21,604 nt of DNA from Clostridiales bacterium. Lineage in GTDB: Bacteria; Bacillota; Clostridia; Oscillospirales; QAMX01. Position 1 is the stretch's first letter, and each line of letters begins with the position of its first letter. The notes under the pieces were generated by a model. It was given only the letters and a program-made list of their open reading frames with translations, ran no database searches and was not told the origin of the DNA. The stretch covers positions 1 to 21,604 of the forward strand of contig JAEERN010000044.1 in the NCBI GenBank assembly GCA_016285815.1, read 5' to 3'. This document shows, in pieces, positions 1 through 7,643 of the stretch. A program made the translations under genes and the position numbers.

Positions 1-53
1 GAGGCCGGCCCCCTTCCGGGCCGATCCTTCCCGGCGATCCGGGATCGATCTCG

Positions 54-977
54 TCACAGCACCTTGGACAGGAAATCCTTCAGGCGCGGGTTCTGCGGGT
101 GTGCGAAAAACTCGTCCGGCGAGCCGGACTCGGTGATCCGGCCGTCGTCCATGAACACGATGCGCGAGCCCACTTCCCGGGCAAAGCCCATCTCGTGGGT
201 CACCACCACCATGGTCATGCCCGCTTCGGCCAGCTGGCGCATCAGGCTCAGCACCTCGCCCACCATTTCGGGGTCCAGCGCGCTGGTGGGCTCGTCGAAC
301 AGCATCACGTCCGGCTCCATGCAGAGCGAGCGGATGATGGCGATGCGCTGCTTCTGGCCGCCGGACAGGCGGCTGGGGTACTCGTCCCGCTTGTCGGAGA
401 GCCCGATGCGGGCCAGCAGCTCCAGCGCTTTTTCCTCGGCCTCGGCCCTGGTCTTCAGCTTCAGCTGGACCGGCGCCAGCGTCAGGTTCTGCATCACCGT
501 CAGGTTGTGGAACAGGTTAAAGTGCTGGAAGACCATGCCCATCTTCCGCCGTGCCAGCTCGATCTTCTCGCGCGAGCCGCTCTCGATGGCGCGCACGGCG
601 GCGCGGAAGTCGCTCCCCTCGTTCCGGCGCAGCAGGTCCTGCTCCTTGATGCGGCGGATGACGGCCTCGTCCGCCGCGTCGGCGCCGAGGCCCGGGTCCG
701 TGCGGGCCAGCTCGGCCGCAAGGCGGGCATAGGTCTTCGAGCGGCGGATCACGTCGAAGTGGAGATACGGATCCACGTCCGTCAGCAGCCGCCCCTCCAG
801 CCAGATCTCGCCGTAGGTCGGCTCCTCCAGCCGGTTGATACAGCGCAGGAACGTGCTCTTGCCGCTGCCCGACGGGCCGATGACCACCACGTTCTCGCCC
901 TTTTCCACCTCGCAGGAGACGCCCTTGAGGACCATGTTGTCTCCGAACCGCTTGTAGAGCCCCTTAACGCTTATCAC
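54..977 (-). CDS. Amino acid ABC transporter ATP-binding protein (GlnQ type) with a large insertion
   Basis: This is the ATPase that powers the polar amino-acid importer encoded with the permease and binding protein upstream on the same strand. Walker A (GPSGSGKST) lies at residues 34-42, the Q-loop (MGMVFQ) ends near 151, and the signature LSGGQ, Walker B (VMLFDEPTSALD) and H-loop (VVVTHEMGF) follow in normal order. GlnQ proteins are usually about 240-250 residues; this one has 307. The excess sits in one block, roughly residues 68-138, between the strand after Walker A and the Q-loop, and is charged and predicted helical. The start is GTG at 977, preceded by AAGGAGG, and it overlaps the permease stop by 14 bases. 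The signature is followed by KQRIAIIRSL. Family and role are secure; the exact amino acid carried cannot be told from sequence. Confidence 0.95.
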   Translation of the reverse strand: MISVKGLYKRFGDNMVLKGVSCEVEKGENVVVIGPSGSGKSTFLRCINRLEEPTYGEIWLEGRLLTDVDPYLHFDVIRRSKTYARLAAELARTDPGLGADAADEAVIRRIKEQDLLRRNEGSDFRAAVRAIESGSREKIELARRKMGMVFQHFNLFHNLTVMQNLTLAPVQLKLKTRAEAEEKALELLARIGLSDKRDEYPSRLSGGQKQRIAIIRSLCMEPDVMLFDEPTSALDPEMVGEVLSLMRQLAEAGMTMVVVTHEMGFAREVGSRIVFMDDGRITESGSPDEFFAHPQNPRLKDFLSKVL

Positions 978-1662
978 TGGCCCGAAGCCTCCTTTCCAGG
1001 CGCTTCACCGCGAAGGTGAGCGTGTAGACGATGGCGAGATAGAACAAGGCCGCGACCAGCATCGGGGCGAAATACGTGGCCAGATTGTTGCCGCCGCCGA
1101 TGACCTGCGCCGCCATGTTCAGATCCTTCATGCCGATCATGCTGACGATGGAGGTCTCCTTGATCAGCGCGATCAGCTCGTTGCCGATGGCCGGGATCAC
1201 GTTTTTGATCGCCTGGGGGATGACGATCCGCATCATGGTGGTCCGGCGGGACAGGCCCATGGAAAGCCCCGCCTCGGTCTGGCCGATGTCCACCGAAAGG
1301 ATGCCAGCGCGGATGTTCTCCGCCACGTACGCCCCCGAGTTGATCCCGAAAGCGATGATGGCCGTCACCACCTGGGGAAAGCCCCGGATGGCGAAGACCA
1401 CGAAGGCCATGATGAACAGCTGAAGCGCCATCGGCGTTCCCCGGATCACGGTGACGTAGACCGTGCTGATCGCCCGCGGCACGGCCATCAGCCGGTTCCT
1501 CCGGTCCGAAAGCGTGCAGATCGCCACCAGCGTTCCCAGCACGAGCCCCAAAAGCGCCGCACCGACGGAGAGGATCAGCGTCATCTTCAGGCCGTTCAGC
1601 AGCTCGTTCAGATACTTGGGATTGGTAAAGATTTCGATCACGTTGCTGAAAAAGCGTGTCAT
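964..1662 (-). CDS. Amino acid ABC transporter permease (HisM/GlnP family)
   Basis: This is a polytopic inner-membrane permease for a polar amino-acid importer, 232 residues, normal for the family. It shows several hydrophobic helices and the cytoplasmic EAA coupling loop (EAGLSMGLSRRTTMMRIVIP) that contacts the ATPase. The reading frame is open 12 codons further upstream, but the ATG at 1662 is preceded by AGAAGGAAG at good spacing and begins MTRFFSN, so it is chosen. Its 3' end overlaps the ATPase gene. A GC-rich hairpin separates it from the binding-protein gene upstream. A single permease gene implies a homodimer, as is common in these systems. Confidence 0.94.
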   Translation of the reverse strand: MTRFFSNVIEIFTNPKYLNELLNGLKMTLILSVGAALLGLVLGTLVAICTLSDRRNRLMAVPRAISTVYVTVIRGTPMALQLFIMAFVVFAIRGFPQVVTAIIAFGINSGAYVAENIRAGILSVDIGQTEAGLSMGLSRRTTMMRIVIPQAIKNVIPAIGNELIALIKETSIVSMIGMKDLNMAAQVIGGGNNLATYFAPMLVAALFYLAIVYTLTFAVKRLERRLRASDKR

Positions 1663-1697
1663 GGATCTTCCTTCTCTGTTTTTCTCAAAAAGTGCCA

Positions 1698-1731
1698 AAG
1701 CGGGACCGCGTTGCGCGCGCGGTCCCCGCTT
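1698..1731 (-). other. Intercistronic hairpin between binding-protein and permease genes
   Basis: An inverted repeat (arms at 1698-1710 and 1718-1731, one bulged base) lies between the binding-protein stop and the permease start. On the minus strand it is followed a few bases later by a short T-run. Such elements often cause partial termination or protect the 3' end of the upstream message, so that the binding protein is made in excess over the membrane components. The role here is inferred from position. Confidence 0.5.
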
Positions 1732-1768
1732 GGATCAGACGTTGTTCCGGCCGGAAGGTCCGGCTTTT

Positions 1769-2629
1769 TTATTCGAGGCCGTAGTGCTGCTTCACCATGG
1801 CGTCGAGCTTCGTCTCGCCGTTGGCGTCGGGCTTCATCAGGTCGGCCAGCACCGCGTTGATGGCGTCCAGCAGCTCGGTGTTGCCCTTGGTGACGGCGAT
1901 GGCGTACTGCTCCTCCGTCGGATAGTCGGCCTCGTCGCCGCCGTCATAGTACAGCGCCGCGGCGGACAGGCCGGTGTTCTTGCCGACGATATATCCCGCG
2001 GGCAGCTTGTCGAGGACGACCACGTCCACCTGCTTGGCCGACATGGCGTCCACCGCCAGCTGGCCGTTGGAGAAGCGCACGACCTCGGCGCCGCTGCCGT
2101 TCAGCGCGCCGTTCCAGCCGTAGTCCTCGTCCGCCTCGGTGGCGGCGATCTCATCGGAGACGTAGATGTCGCCCGTGGTATCCTGCTGGACGCCGATCTT
2201 CTTGCCGCTCAGCTGATCCCACAGCACATAGTCCACGCCGCCGTCGTTCCCGGCGATCTCCAGCGCGCCGGCGGGATAGATGACGTACTGGATGCTGGTG
2301 AAATACGGGGACGAGAAGTCCACCTTTTCCTTGCGGGCGTCGGTGATGGTGATGCCGGCCGCGCCGCAGTCGCAGAGCTTTCCGTCCGCCACGTTGTCGA
2401 TGATGGTCTTGAACTCGACGTTGTTGAAAACGACGTCCTTGCCCAGCTTTTCGCCCACCAGCGCCATGATGTCCACGTCGACGCCGACGATCTTGTCGCC
2501 GTCATAGTACTCGAACGGAGCGAAGAACGCGTTGGTCTGGACGATGATCTCGTCGCCGCCGCAGCCGGAAAGGGCCAGACAGCCCAGCGCCATCATAACG
2601 GCGAGCAGAAGAGCGATGATCTTTTTCAT
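1769..2629 (-). CDS. Amino acid ABC transporter substrate-binding lipoprotein
   Basis: This is the extracellular solute-binding protein of the importer (SBP_bac_3 family), 286 residues. A signal peptide ends in the lipobox LSGC with the lipidated cysteine at residue 23. The mature part starts with the typical strand and ligand-site sequence (QTNAFFAPFEYYDGDKIVGVDVD), followed by the family's ITDARKEKVDFSSPY stretch. The frame is open far upstream, but the ATG at 2629 is followed directly by the signal peptide and preceded by AGGTGA, so the longer reading is rejected. It is the first gene of the operon, behind a good sigma-A promoter. A hairpin follows its stop. The ligand is probably a polar amino acid; the specificity is not readable. 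Confidence 0.95.
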   Translation of the reverse strand: MKKIIALLLAVMMALGCLALSGCGGDEIIVQTNAFFAPFEYYDGDKIVGVDVDIMALVGEKLGKDVVFNNVEFKTIIDNVADGKLCDCGAAGITITDARKEKVDFSSPYFTSIQYVIYPAGALEIAGNDGGVDYVLWDQLSGKKIGVQQDTTGDIYVSDEIAATEADEDYGWNGALNGSGAEVVRFSNGQLAVDAMSAKQVDVVVLDKLPAGYIVGKNTGLSAAALYYDGGDEADYPTEEQYAIAVTKGNTELLDAINAVLADLMKPDANGETKLDAMVKQHYGLE

Positions 2630-2668
2630 ACTTGTCACCTGTGCTTTCCACTTTTCTTTTGTTGCTCT

Positions 2669-2697
2669 ATGATACCACGGCCGCGGTGAATTTTCAA
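2669..2697 (-). promoter_or_regulatory. Sigma-A promoter of the ABC importer operon
   Basis: On the minus strand TTGAAA (2692-2697) and TATCAT (2669-2674) are separated by exactly 17 bases, about 40 bases upstream of the ATG at 2629. Runs of A further upstream (about 2720-2772) could act as UP elements. This is an AT-rich island in otherwise GC-rich DNA. Confidence 0.8.
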
Positions 2698-2804
2698 GCA
2701 TCTTTTTGCATATTTGTCCAACGCAAAGCGGAAATTTTTTGTGCATCTCCACGACGTTTTCTTTTTTTCGCGGTGGGGCAGAGAACGCGGCCGTCCCGGA
2801 CAGC

Positions 2805-2856
2805 AAAAGCGGCGGCGCCGCTCTCCCCCTTCTCCGGGGCCGGGCGGCGCCGCCGC
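2805..2856 (-). terminator. Terminator of the lipid kinase gene
   Basis: A perfect 13-base-pair GC stem (arms 2809-2821 and 2844-2856) with an inner CCCC/GGGG pairing is followed on the minus strand by TTTT. It lies 31 bases past the lipid kinase stop and upstream of the importer promoter, so it separates the two units. Confidence 0.8.
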
Positions 2857-2887
2857 ATGGACTCATGCTCAAAAACGAGAACGGTCC

Positions 2888-3811
2888 TCAGGCGCGGCCG
2901 GAGGGCGGATCGGAGATGCCGGCGACATAGCTCACCGCCTTGTGCAGCACCTGGATGTCGATCTGCCGCGGCGCTCCGCCGAAATCGCCGTCCAGCGTCC
3001 ACGGGGTGTCCGCTGCCGCCTCGATGGCGACGCGCTCGCACCGCCGGTAGTACACGCCGTACTCCGGCAGCAGCTCCTTCTGCAAAAACGCCCGCAGGAT
3101 CAGCTGGACGTCCTGCACGCTTTCGGGCATCCGGACGAAGACGCACTCGAACAGGCCGTCCGCCAGCTCGGCCTCGATGCCGCCGATCCCCTTGAAGCCT
3201 CCGACGGACTTCGAGTTCGAGATCATGCCGAACAGGAAGTCTCCCTCCAGGGTCTTCCCGCCGTAGGTGATCCGCATGCGCTGGGGCTTGGCCTCCAGCA
3301 TGCTCGCCGCGCCGTTCAGCAGATAGGCCGCGTGGCCCAGGCTTTTCTTGATGCTCTGCGGCGTGATGTACGCGACCTCGGAGAACAGGCCGAAGGCCGC
3401 CGTATAGGTGAAGTATTTGCCGTTCATCCGCCCGATGTCCGCCGCCTTGGGCACGCCGAGAGCGGCAAACTCCGCCGCCTCTTCGATGTTGGCGGAGAGG
3501 CCCAGCGTGTCGGCGAAGTCGTTGGTGGTCCCGCAGGGGATGTATCCGATGGGCACCCGCGCGCCGGAGGCCAGCACGCCGTTGACCACCTCGCTCAGGG
3601 TCCCGTCGCCGCCGGAGCAGATGATCCGGTCGAACCCCCCGCCCTCGCGCGCAAAGGCCTCGGCGTCCCTGGACGACAGGGTGACGCGCAGCGTGACGTC
3701 GTAGTCCGCGCGCTGGAAGATCTCGCACACCTTCAGCAGGTGCGTCCGCATGGCCGCTTTTCCGGCCACAGGATTGACGATGAACAGCAGCTTCTGTTTT
3801 TTTTCGTTCAC
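2888..3811 (-). CDS. Diacylglycerol kinase-like lipid kinase (DagK/YegS/BmrU family)
   Basis: This is a soluble or peripheral lipid kinase that phosphorylates diacylglycerol or a related lipid, feeding phosphatidic acid back into phospholipid synthesis. It has 307 residues, normal for the family. The N-terminal catalytic domain shows the phosphate-binding VNPVAGK near residues 13-19, the nucleotide motif SGGDGT (about 66-71) and PCGTTNDFA (about 92-100). The C-terminal half is the beta-sandwich domain, with a late WTLDGD stretch typical of the family. The start is GTG at 3811 with GGGAGGG upstream. It is monocistronic between its own promoter and a strong terminator. It could be DgkB-type or a sphingosine/ceramide-kinase-like paralogue; the substrate is not decided by the sequence. 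Confidence 0.92.
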   Translation of the reverse strand: MNEKKQKLLFIVNPVAGKAAMRTHLLKVCEIFQRADYDVTLRVTLSSRDAEAFAREGGGFDRIICSGGDGTLSEVVNGVLASGARVPIGYIPCGTTNDFADTLGLSANIEEAAEFAALGVPKAADIGRMNGKYFTYTAAFGLFSEVAYITPQSIKKSLGHAAYLLNGAASMLEAKPQRMRITYGGKTLEGDFLFGMISNSKSVGGFKGIGGIEAELADGLFECVFVRMPESVQDVQLILRAFLQKELLPEYGVYYRRCERVAIEAAADTPWTLDGDFGGAPRQIDIQVLHKAVSYVAGISDPPSGRA

Positions 3812-3848
3812 AGAGTTTTCCCTCCCGCCGCTTTTTCAGAACGATTTT

Positions 3849-3877
3849 ATTGTACCACATTCTTTCTGTCGTTTCAA
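3849..3877 (-). promoter_or_regulatory. Sigma-A promoter of the lipid kinase gene
   Basis: On the minus strand TTGAAA (3872-3877) and TACAAT (3849-3854) are separated by 17 bases. It is back to back with the plus-strand promoter at 3893-3921, and the two -35 boxes are mirror images. Confidence 0.8.
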
Positions 3878-3892
3878 GTGCAAAAAATGCGG

Positions 3893-3921
3893 TTGAAAAG
3901 AGCGCCGCGATGTGATATAAT
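3893..3921 (+). promoter_or_regulatory. Sigma-A promoter of the membrane protein/rRNA methyltransferase unit
   Basis: TTGAAA (3893-3898) and a consensus TATAAT (3916-3921) have 17-base spacing. The expected transcript start is near 3927-3929, immediately before a terminator-like hairpin. Confidence 0.85.
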
Positions 3922-3928
3922 CCATAAA

Positions 3929-3963
3929 GCGGGCGCGTGACCGCACGCGCCGCCCGTTTTTTT
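3929..3963 (+). terminator. Terminator-like hairpin at the 5' end of the transcript
   Basis: A GC-rich stem (CGGGC/GCCCG plus GCGT/ACGC with a 3-base bulge) is followed by seven T. It starts within a few bases of the predicted transcription start and ends 29 bases before the ATG at 3993. It reads as an intrinsic terminator or attenuator in the sense direction; a stabilising 5' hairpin is the alternative. Confidence 0.5.
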
Positions 3964-3992
3964 GAATCACGACCGCAAAGGTGGAACATATC

Positions 3993-5000
3993 ATGACGTT
4001 TGGACAAAAGCTGGCCGCCGCGGCGGGCCGCTTCTTCAGATTCCTCAAGGAACATCTCGGGCTGGTAATCGCCGTCGTCGTCGCCGCCGCGCTGATCGCC
4101 GCCGGCGCGATCCTGCTCTCCGCCTATCTGCGCCGGCCCTCTTCCGAGCCGGAGGACACCTCCGGTTCCGGCGTCCCCTCGGACACCGCCGCCCCGCCGG
4201 ACACGAGCCTGTCCGTCACCTCTCTGGACGGCTCTTCGGACATTCCGGGCACGCTGCCCTCCGGCGTGACGGACACGGCGCTGAGCGAACCCACGGAGAC
4301 CACGGTCCCCGTGCCCACGGACATCCCGCTGACGCTGCTCCGCATGGACGCCATCGAGGTCCGTGAGACCACGGACGACGGCATCCTGCTGGTGGGCGGG
4401 ACCATCGAGGTGCCCGTTTTCTCCAACAACGACGAGGACCCCGCCATCGCCCGGATCAACGAGTCTCTGGCGGCTTACTGCGAGAACCTGCGCCGCGCCG
4501 CCGTCAAAAAGATCCGTCCCGTGGCCGAAAACGACCTGCGGAGCGACTCGCCCAACATTCCCTTCGCCTACAACGTGACGGCCACCGTCACCATCAGCTC
4601 GGACACGTCGGTCTCGATCTTCTTTAAGGCCAAGACCTACACCGGCGGCGAGAACAGCTCAGTCTACGGCTACGGCGTCGCCTATAACGTGGAGACCGGC
4701 GATCAATACACGCTGGAGGACGTCTTCGGCGACCGCCTTTCCGAGGCCTCCGCGCTGATCCTGGGCCGGGTCAAGGCCGCGGCGGACGGCTCGCCCGATG
4801 ACTATTACCCCGACCGGGACGGCCTGGTGGACTTTTACGGGCTGGCCGACCGCTGGTACTTCTCCGAAGACGGCTTTACCGTGTTCTACGTGCCCTATGA
4901 GCTGGCCGGCTTTGAGGCGGGGATCCTGACCTTCACCGTCCCCTACGGCGATCTGAACAGCGTCATCCGGTTCAATCCGGCCTATCTCTCCGCCCAATGA
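3993..5000 (+). CDS. Membrane-anchored DUF4163/DUF3298-type extracellular protein
   Basis: This 335-residue protein has a short cytoplasmic N-terminus and one transmembrane helix (about residues 22-46). A Ser/Thr/Pro-rich linker of about 70 residues follows (to about 110), then an extracellular domain of about 220 residues. That domain resembles the DUF4163 (PdaC-like) plus DUF3298 (RsiV C-terminal-like) arrangement: an alternating-strand first half with NNDEDPAIARIN, and a second half with the YNVETGDQYTLEDVF and FYVPYELAG stretches typical of DUF3298. These domains occur in lysozyme-sensing anti-sigma factors and in peptidoglycan deacetylases, but no catalytic domain is present here and the function is unknown. 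The frame opens with a GTG at 3981, but that GTG lies inside the AGGTGG ribosome binding site, so the ATG at 3993 is chosen. Its TGA overlaps the next ATG (ATGA). Confidence 0.85.
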   Translation: MTFGQKLAAAAGRFFRFLKEHLGLVIAVVVAAALIAAGAILLSAYLRRPSSEPEDTSGSGVPSDTAAPPDTSLSVTSLDGSSDIPGTLPSGVTDTALSEPTETTVPVPTDIPLTLLRMDAIEVRETTDDGILLVGGTIEVPVFSNNDEDPAIARINESLAAYCENLRRAAVKKIRPVAENDLRSDSPNIPFAYNVTATVTISSDTSVSIFFKAKTYTGGENSSVYGYGVAYNVETGDQYTLEDVFGDRLSEASALILGRVKAAADGSPDDYYPDRDGLVDFYGLADRWYFSEDGFTVFYVPYELAGFEAGILTFTVPYGDLNSVIRFNPAYLSAQ

Positions 5001-6391
5001 AGAAAAACGACGTGATCACGCTGACCGTCACCGGCCTCTCCTCCGAGGGGGACGGGGTCGGACGGCACGACGGCATGGCCGTCTTCGTCCCCGGCGCCGC
5101 CGCGGGGGACGTCTGCGAGGTGACGGTGATCAAGGTGCTGTCCAACCGGGCCGTCGGCCGCCTGCGCGCCGTGACGGTCCCCTCTCCGGACCGGGTCGAA
5201 AACGACTGTCCGGTCTTTCCCGCCTGCGGCGGGTGCAACTTCCGCCACATCTCCTATGCAGCGGAGCAGAACGCCAAATTCACATCGGTCTGCGAGGCTC
5301 TGCGCCGCATCGGCGGCACAGAGCCTCCTGCCCATACGCGCTTTCTGGGCGCCGGACGGACGGATGGCTATCGCAACAAGGCCCTGTACCCTCTGGCGGC
5401 CGCGCCATACGGGACCGAGTTCGGCTTTTACCGCCGCGGGACCCACACCGTCGTCCCCTGCCGGCGCCGCGCCGACGGCGCGCGCGTTCCCTGCGCGCTC
5501 CAGCCCGAAGTCTTTTCCCGGGCGGCGGAGACCGTCGCCGCGTGGCTGGACGAGCACGGCGTTCCCGTCTACGACGAGACCACGGGGCGCGGCGTCGCCC
5601 GCGCGGTCTTCCTGCGCCGGGCCGAGGCCACCGGCGAGCTCATGGTCTGTCTGGTGGCGGCGTCGCGCCGTCTGCCGGATCCCGCCGGTCTCATCGAGGC
5701 GCTGAAGGCGCAAGACATCGGCTTTTCCACGCTGGTGCTGAACGTCAACCCAGACCGGACCAACACAGTGCTGGGCCGCGAGTGCGTGACGCTGTACGGG
5801 CCCGGCACGGTGACCGAGACCCTCTGCGGCGTCCGCCTCACCGTGTCGCCCCTGTCGTTTTTCCAGGTGAACCTCGCCCAGTGCGAGGCGCTCTACGGCG
5901 AGGGCCGCGCCTTCCTGCGGGAGGCCATGGACGGCCGCCGGCCGCGCCTGTTGGATCTGTACTGCGGCGTCGGCAGCATCGCGCTGGCCTTTGCCGCCGA
6001 CTGCAAGGCGGTGTTCGGGATCGAGATCGTCCCGGACGCGGTGGAAAACGCCCGGGCCAACGCCGCGGCCAACGGGATCGGCAACGCCGGCTTCGCCTGC
6101 GGCGACGCGGCCTCTGCCCCGGCCCTGCTGGCCGGGAAGGGCTTCGCGCCGGACGCCGTCACCGTGGACCCGCCCCGCAAGGGCCTGTCCGCGGACGTGA
6201 TCGCCTATCTGCGCGCCTGCGGCGCCGGACACGTGGTCTACTTCTCCTGCGAACCGTCCACGCTGGCGCGGGACGTCAGGCTACTTTCCGGCGACTTCGC
6301 GCTGACCCGTCTGAGCGCGGCGGACATGTTCCCGCGCACGGCCAACGTGGAGAGCGTCGCGCTGTTGACCCGGATCCGGCCGGGCGAATAA
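4997..6391 (+). CDS. rlmD: 23S rRNA (uracil-5-)-methyltransferase, RlmD/RlmCD (RumA) family
   Basis: This SAM-dependent enzyme methylates C5 of a uridine in 23S rRNA. It has 464 residues, normal length. Domains in order: an N-terminal TRAM RNA-binding domain (about 1-60); an iron-sulfur cysteine cluster, C71, C77 and C80 in CPVFPACGGC, with a likely fourth cysteine in VPCALQ; a central RNA-binding domain; and a C-terminal Rossmann methyltransferase. The latter has LLDLYCGVGSIAL (SAM motif), VDPPRKGLS, and FSCEPSTLARD containing the catalytic cysteine. The start overlaps the previous stop and has no strong ribosome binding site of its own, indicating translational coupling. Firmicute homologues can be dual-specific (RlmCD), so the exact uridine is not certain. 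Confidence 0.95.
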   Translation: MKKNDVITLTVTGLSSEGDGVGRHDGMAVFVPGAAAGDVCEVTVIKVLSNRAVGRLRAVTVPSPDRVENDCPVFPACGGCNFRHISYAAEQNAKFTSVCEALRRIGGTEPPAHTRFLGAGRTDGYRNKALYPLAAAPYGTEFGFYRRGTHTVVPCRRRADGARVPCALQPEVFSRAAETVAAWLDEHGVPVYDETTGRGVARAVFLRRAEATGELMVCLVAASRRLPDPAGLIEALKAQDIGFSTLVLNVNPDRTNTVLGRECVTLYGPGTVTETLCGVRLTVSPLSFFQVNLAQCEALYGEGRAFLREAMDGRRPRLLDLYCGVGSIALAFAADCKAVFGIEIVPDAVENARANAAANGIGNAGFACGDAASAPALLAGKGFAPDAVTVDPPRKGLSADVIAYLRACGAGHVVYFSCEPSTLARDVRLLSGDFALTRLSAADMFPRTANVESVALLTRIRPGE

Positions 6392-6463
6392 AATAGAGCG
6401 TGCCCCGAAGCCGCAGACGCCCCGGGCGCTCCGGTCCGCGAAAGGCGCGGGAAAGGCGGAAGC

Positions 6464-7321
6464 ATGAAGACAAGTCTGGCGGCGCGGGCGGTCTCCGCCT
6501 GCTTCGCGCTGAAGCGAAAGCCCTCCGCAAAAGAGACGGAGGCCGCGCTGGAGCGGGCGCGCCGGCGGGGCGAAAAGCCGCCCGCCCCGCCGCATTGGCT
6601 TCCGGCGCGGTACGCGGACCGCGTGTTCTACGTCAACGAGTCCTCCGCGTCGGACCGCACGATCTTCTATCTCCACGGCGGGGCGTTTCAGAACGACTTT
6701 TCCCCGTTCCACTGGCGCTTCCTCCGGAAGCTCGTCAAGCGGACGGATGCACGGCTCGTCGCCCCGGCGTACCGGCTGATCCCGTTCGGGGACTGCGCCG
6801 AGGCCTTCGGCCTGATCGTGCCGCTGTACCGGGACTATGTGCGCGAACATCCGGAAAAGAAGATCGTCCTCATGGGCGATTCGTCCGGCGGCGGCCTCGC
6901 GCTGGCGCTGGCCGAAGAGTTCGCCCGCACGGGGCTCCGCATGCCGGACGAGCTGATCCTGCTGTCGCCCTGGGTGGACGTCTCTCTGGAAAACCCGGCG
7001 CTGGAGCGCGCCGGAAAGAACGACCCCTGGGAAACCGTCCCGCGGCTGAATGTCTGCGGGAAGCGCTGGGCGCCGCGGGGCGACGTGCACGACCGCCGGG
7101 CGAGCCCGATCTTCGGCGACGTGAGCGGCCTTGCCCATGTCACCGTGTTCCTCGGCACCCGGGAGCTTTTCTATCCGGACGTGATCCGGTTTTTTGAGAG
7201 ACTGGCTCCGGCGGACAACGAGCTGATCGTCGGCCCCGGGATGCTCCACGTATACCCGATCCTGCCGATCCCGGAGGCCCGAAGGGCGCGAAGGATCATC
7301 GCGGACAGGATCCTGCGCTGA
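6464..7321 (+). CDS. Alpha/beta hydrolase, HSL-type acetyl esterase/lipase
   Basis: This is a cytoplasmic carboxylesterase of the hormone-sensitive-lipase group, 285 residues. HGG (71-73) forms the oxyanion hole. GDSSGG (138-143) carries the nucleophile Ser140. A late GxxHVYP places the catalytic His at 262. The acid position is unusual: the family's Asp-Pro-Leu type site reads ELFYPD here, so Glu234 or Asp239 must serve. There is no signal peptide. The ATG at 6464 follows a purine-rich AAGGCGG stretch. It sits 72 bases after the methyltransferase, with no clear promoter, and may be cotranscribed. The substrate is unknown. Confidence 0.88.
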   Translation: MKTSLAARAVSACFALKRKPSAKETEAALERARRRGEKPPAPPHWLPARYADRVFYVNESSASDRTIFYLHGGAFQNDFSPFHWRFLRKLVKRTDARLVAPAYRLIPFGDCAEAFGLIVPLYRDYVREHPEKKIVLMGDSSGGGLALALAEEFARTGLRMPDELILLSPWVDVSLENPALERAGKNDPWETVPRLNVCGKRWAPRGDVHDRRASPIFGDVSGLAHVTVFLGTRELFYPDVIRFFERLAPADNELIVGPGMLHVYPILPIPEARRARRIIADRILR

Positions 7322-7362
7322 GCGCCGTCCGCGCGCCGGGCACCGAAACAGAGAGGGACCGT

Positions 7363-7643
7363 ATGCCGAAAGAATACTGCTTTGAAGCGGTGCTGCACGA
7401 GGAGCCGGACGACGGCGGCGCCTATATCGTCTTTCCCTTCGACGTCCGCACGGAGTTCGGGAAGGGCCGCGTCAGGGTCCGCGCCGAGTTCAACGGCGTT
7501 CCCTACGACGGAAGTCTGGTCAATATGGGCGTGAAGGACGGGCCGGCCGGGTCCGCCACGTGATCGGCGTTCTGAAGTCGATCCGCAGGACGCTGGGCGT
7601 CTCCGACGGCGACACGGTCCGCGTGAAGATCACCGAGCGGTGA
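7363..7643 (+). pseudogene. DUF1905 family protein, frameshifted
   Basis: The frame from ATG 7363 encodes 66 residues that match the start of the small DUF1905 family (GGAYIVFPFDVRTEFGKGRV, then YDGSLVNMG) and ends at 7563. The expected rest of the domain (RHVIGVLKSIRRTLGVSDGD, then TVRVKITER) continues in the -1 frame from about 7549 to the TGA at 7643. One missing base, or two extra, in the GC-rich run at about 7537-7557 would explain this. Restored, the protein would be about 93 residues, a normal DUF1905 length. The function of the family is unknown. The next gene's GTG overlaps the restored stop (GTGA at 7640-7643), which supports the second half being the original end. It may be a real mutation or a base-calling error. 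Confidence 0.8.

Noticed and set aside
1..53. Possible terminator of the ABC importer operon at the left edge
   Set aside because: Short GC inverted repeats (GGCCC/GGGCC) are present but no T-tract is inside the window, so it cannot be judged.
2630..2887. Riboswitch in the leader of the ABC importer operon
   Set aside because: The leader after the promoter is only about 35 bases with no structure; the rest of the gap holds the upstream terminator and A-rich DNA.
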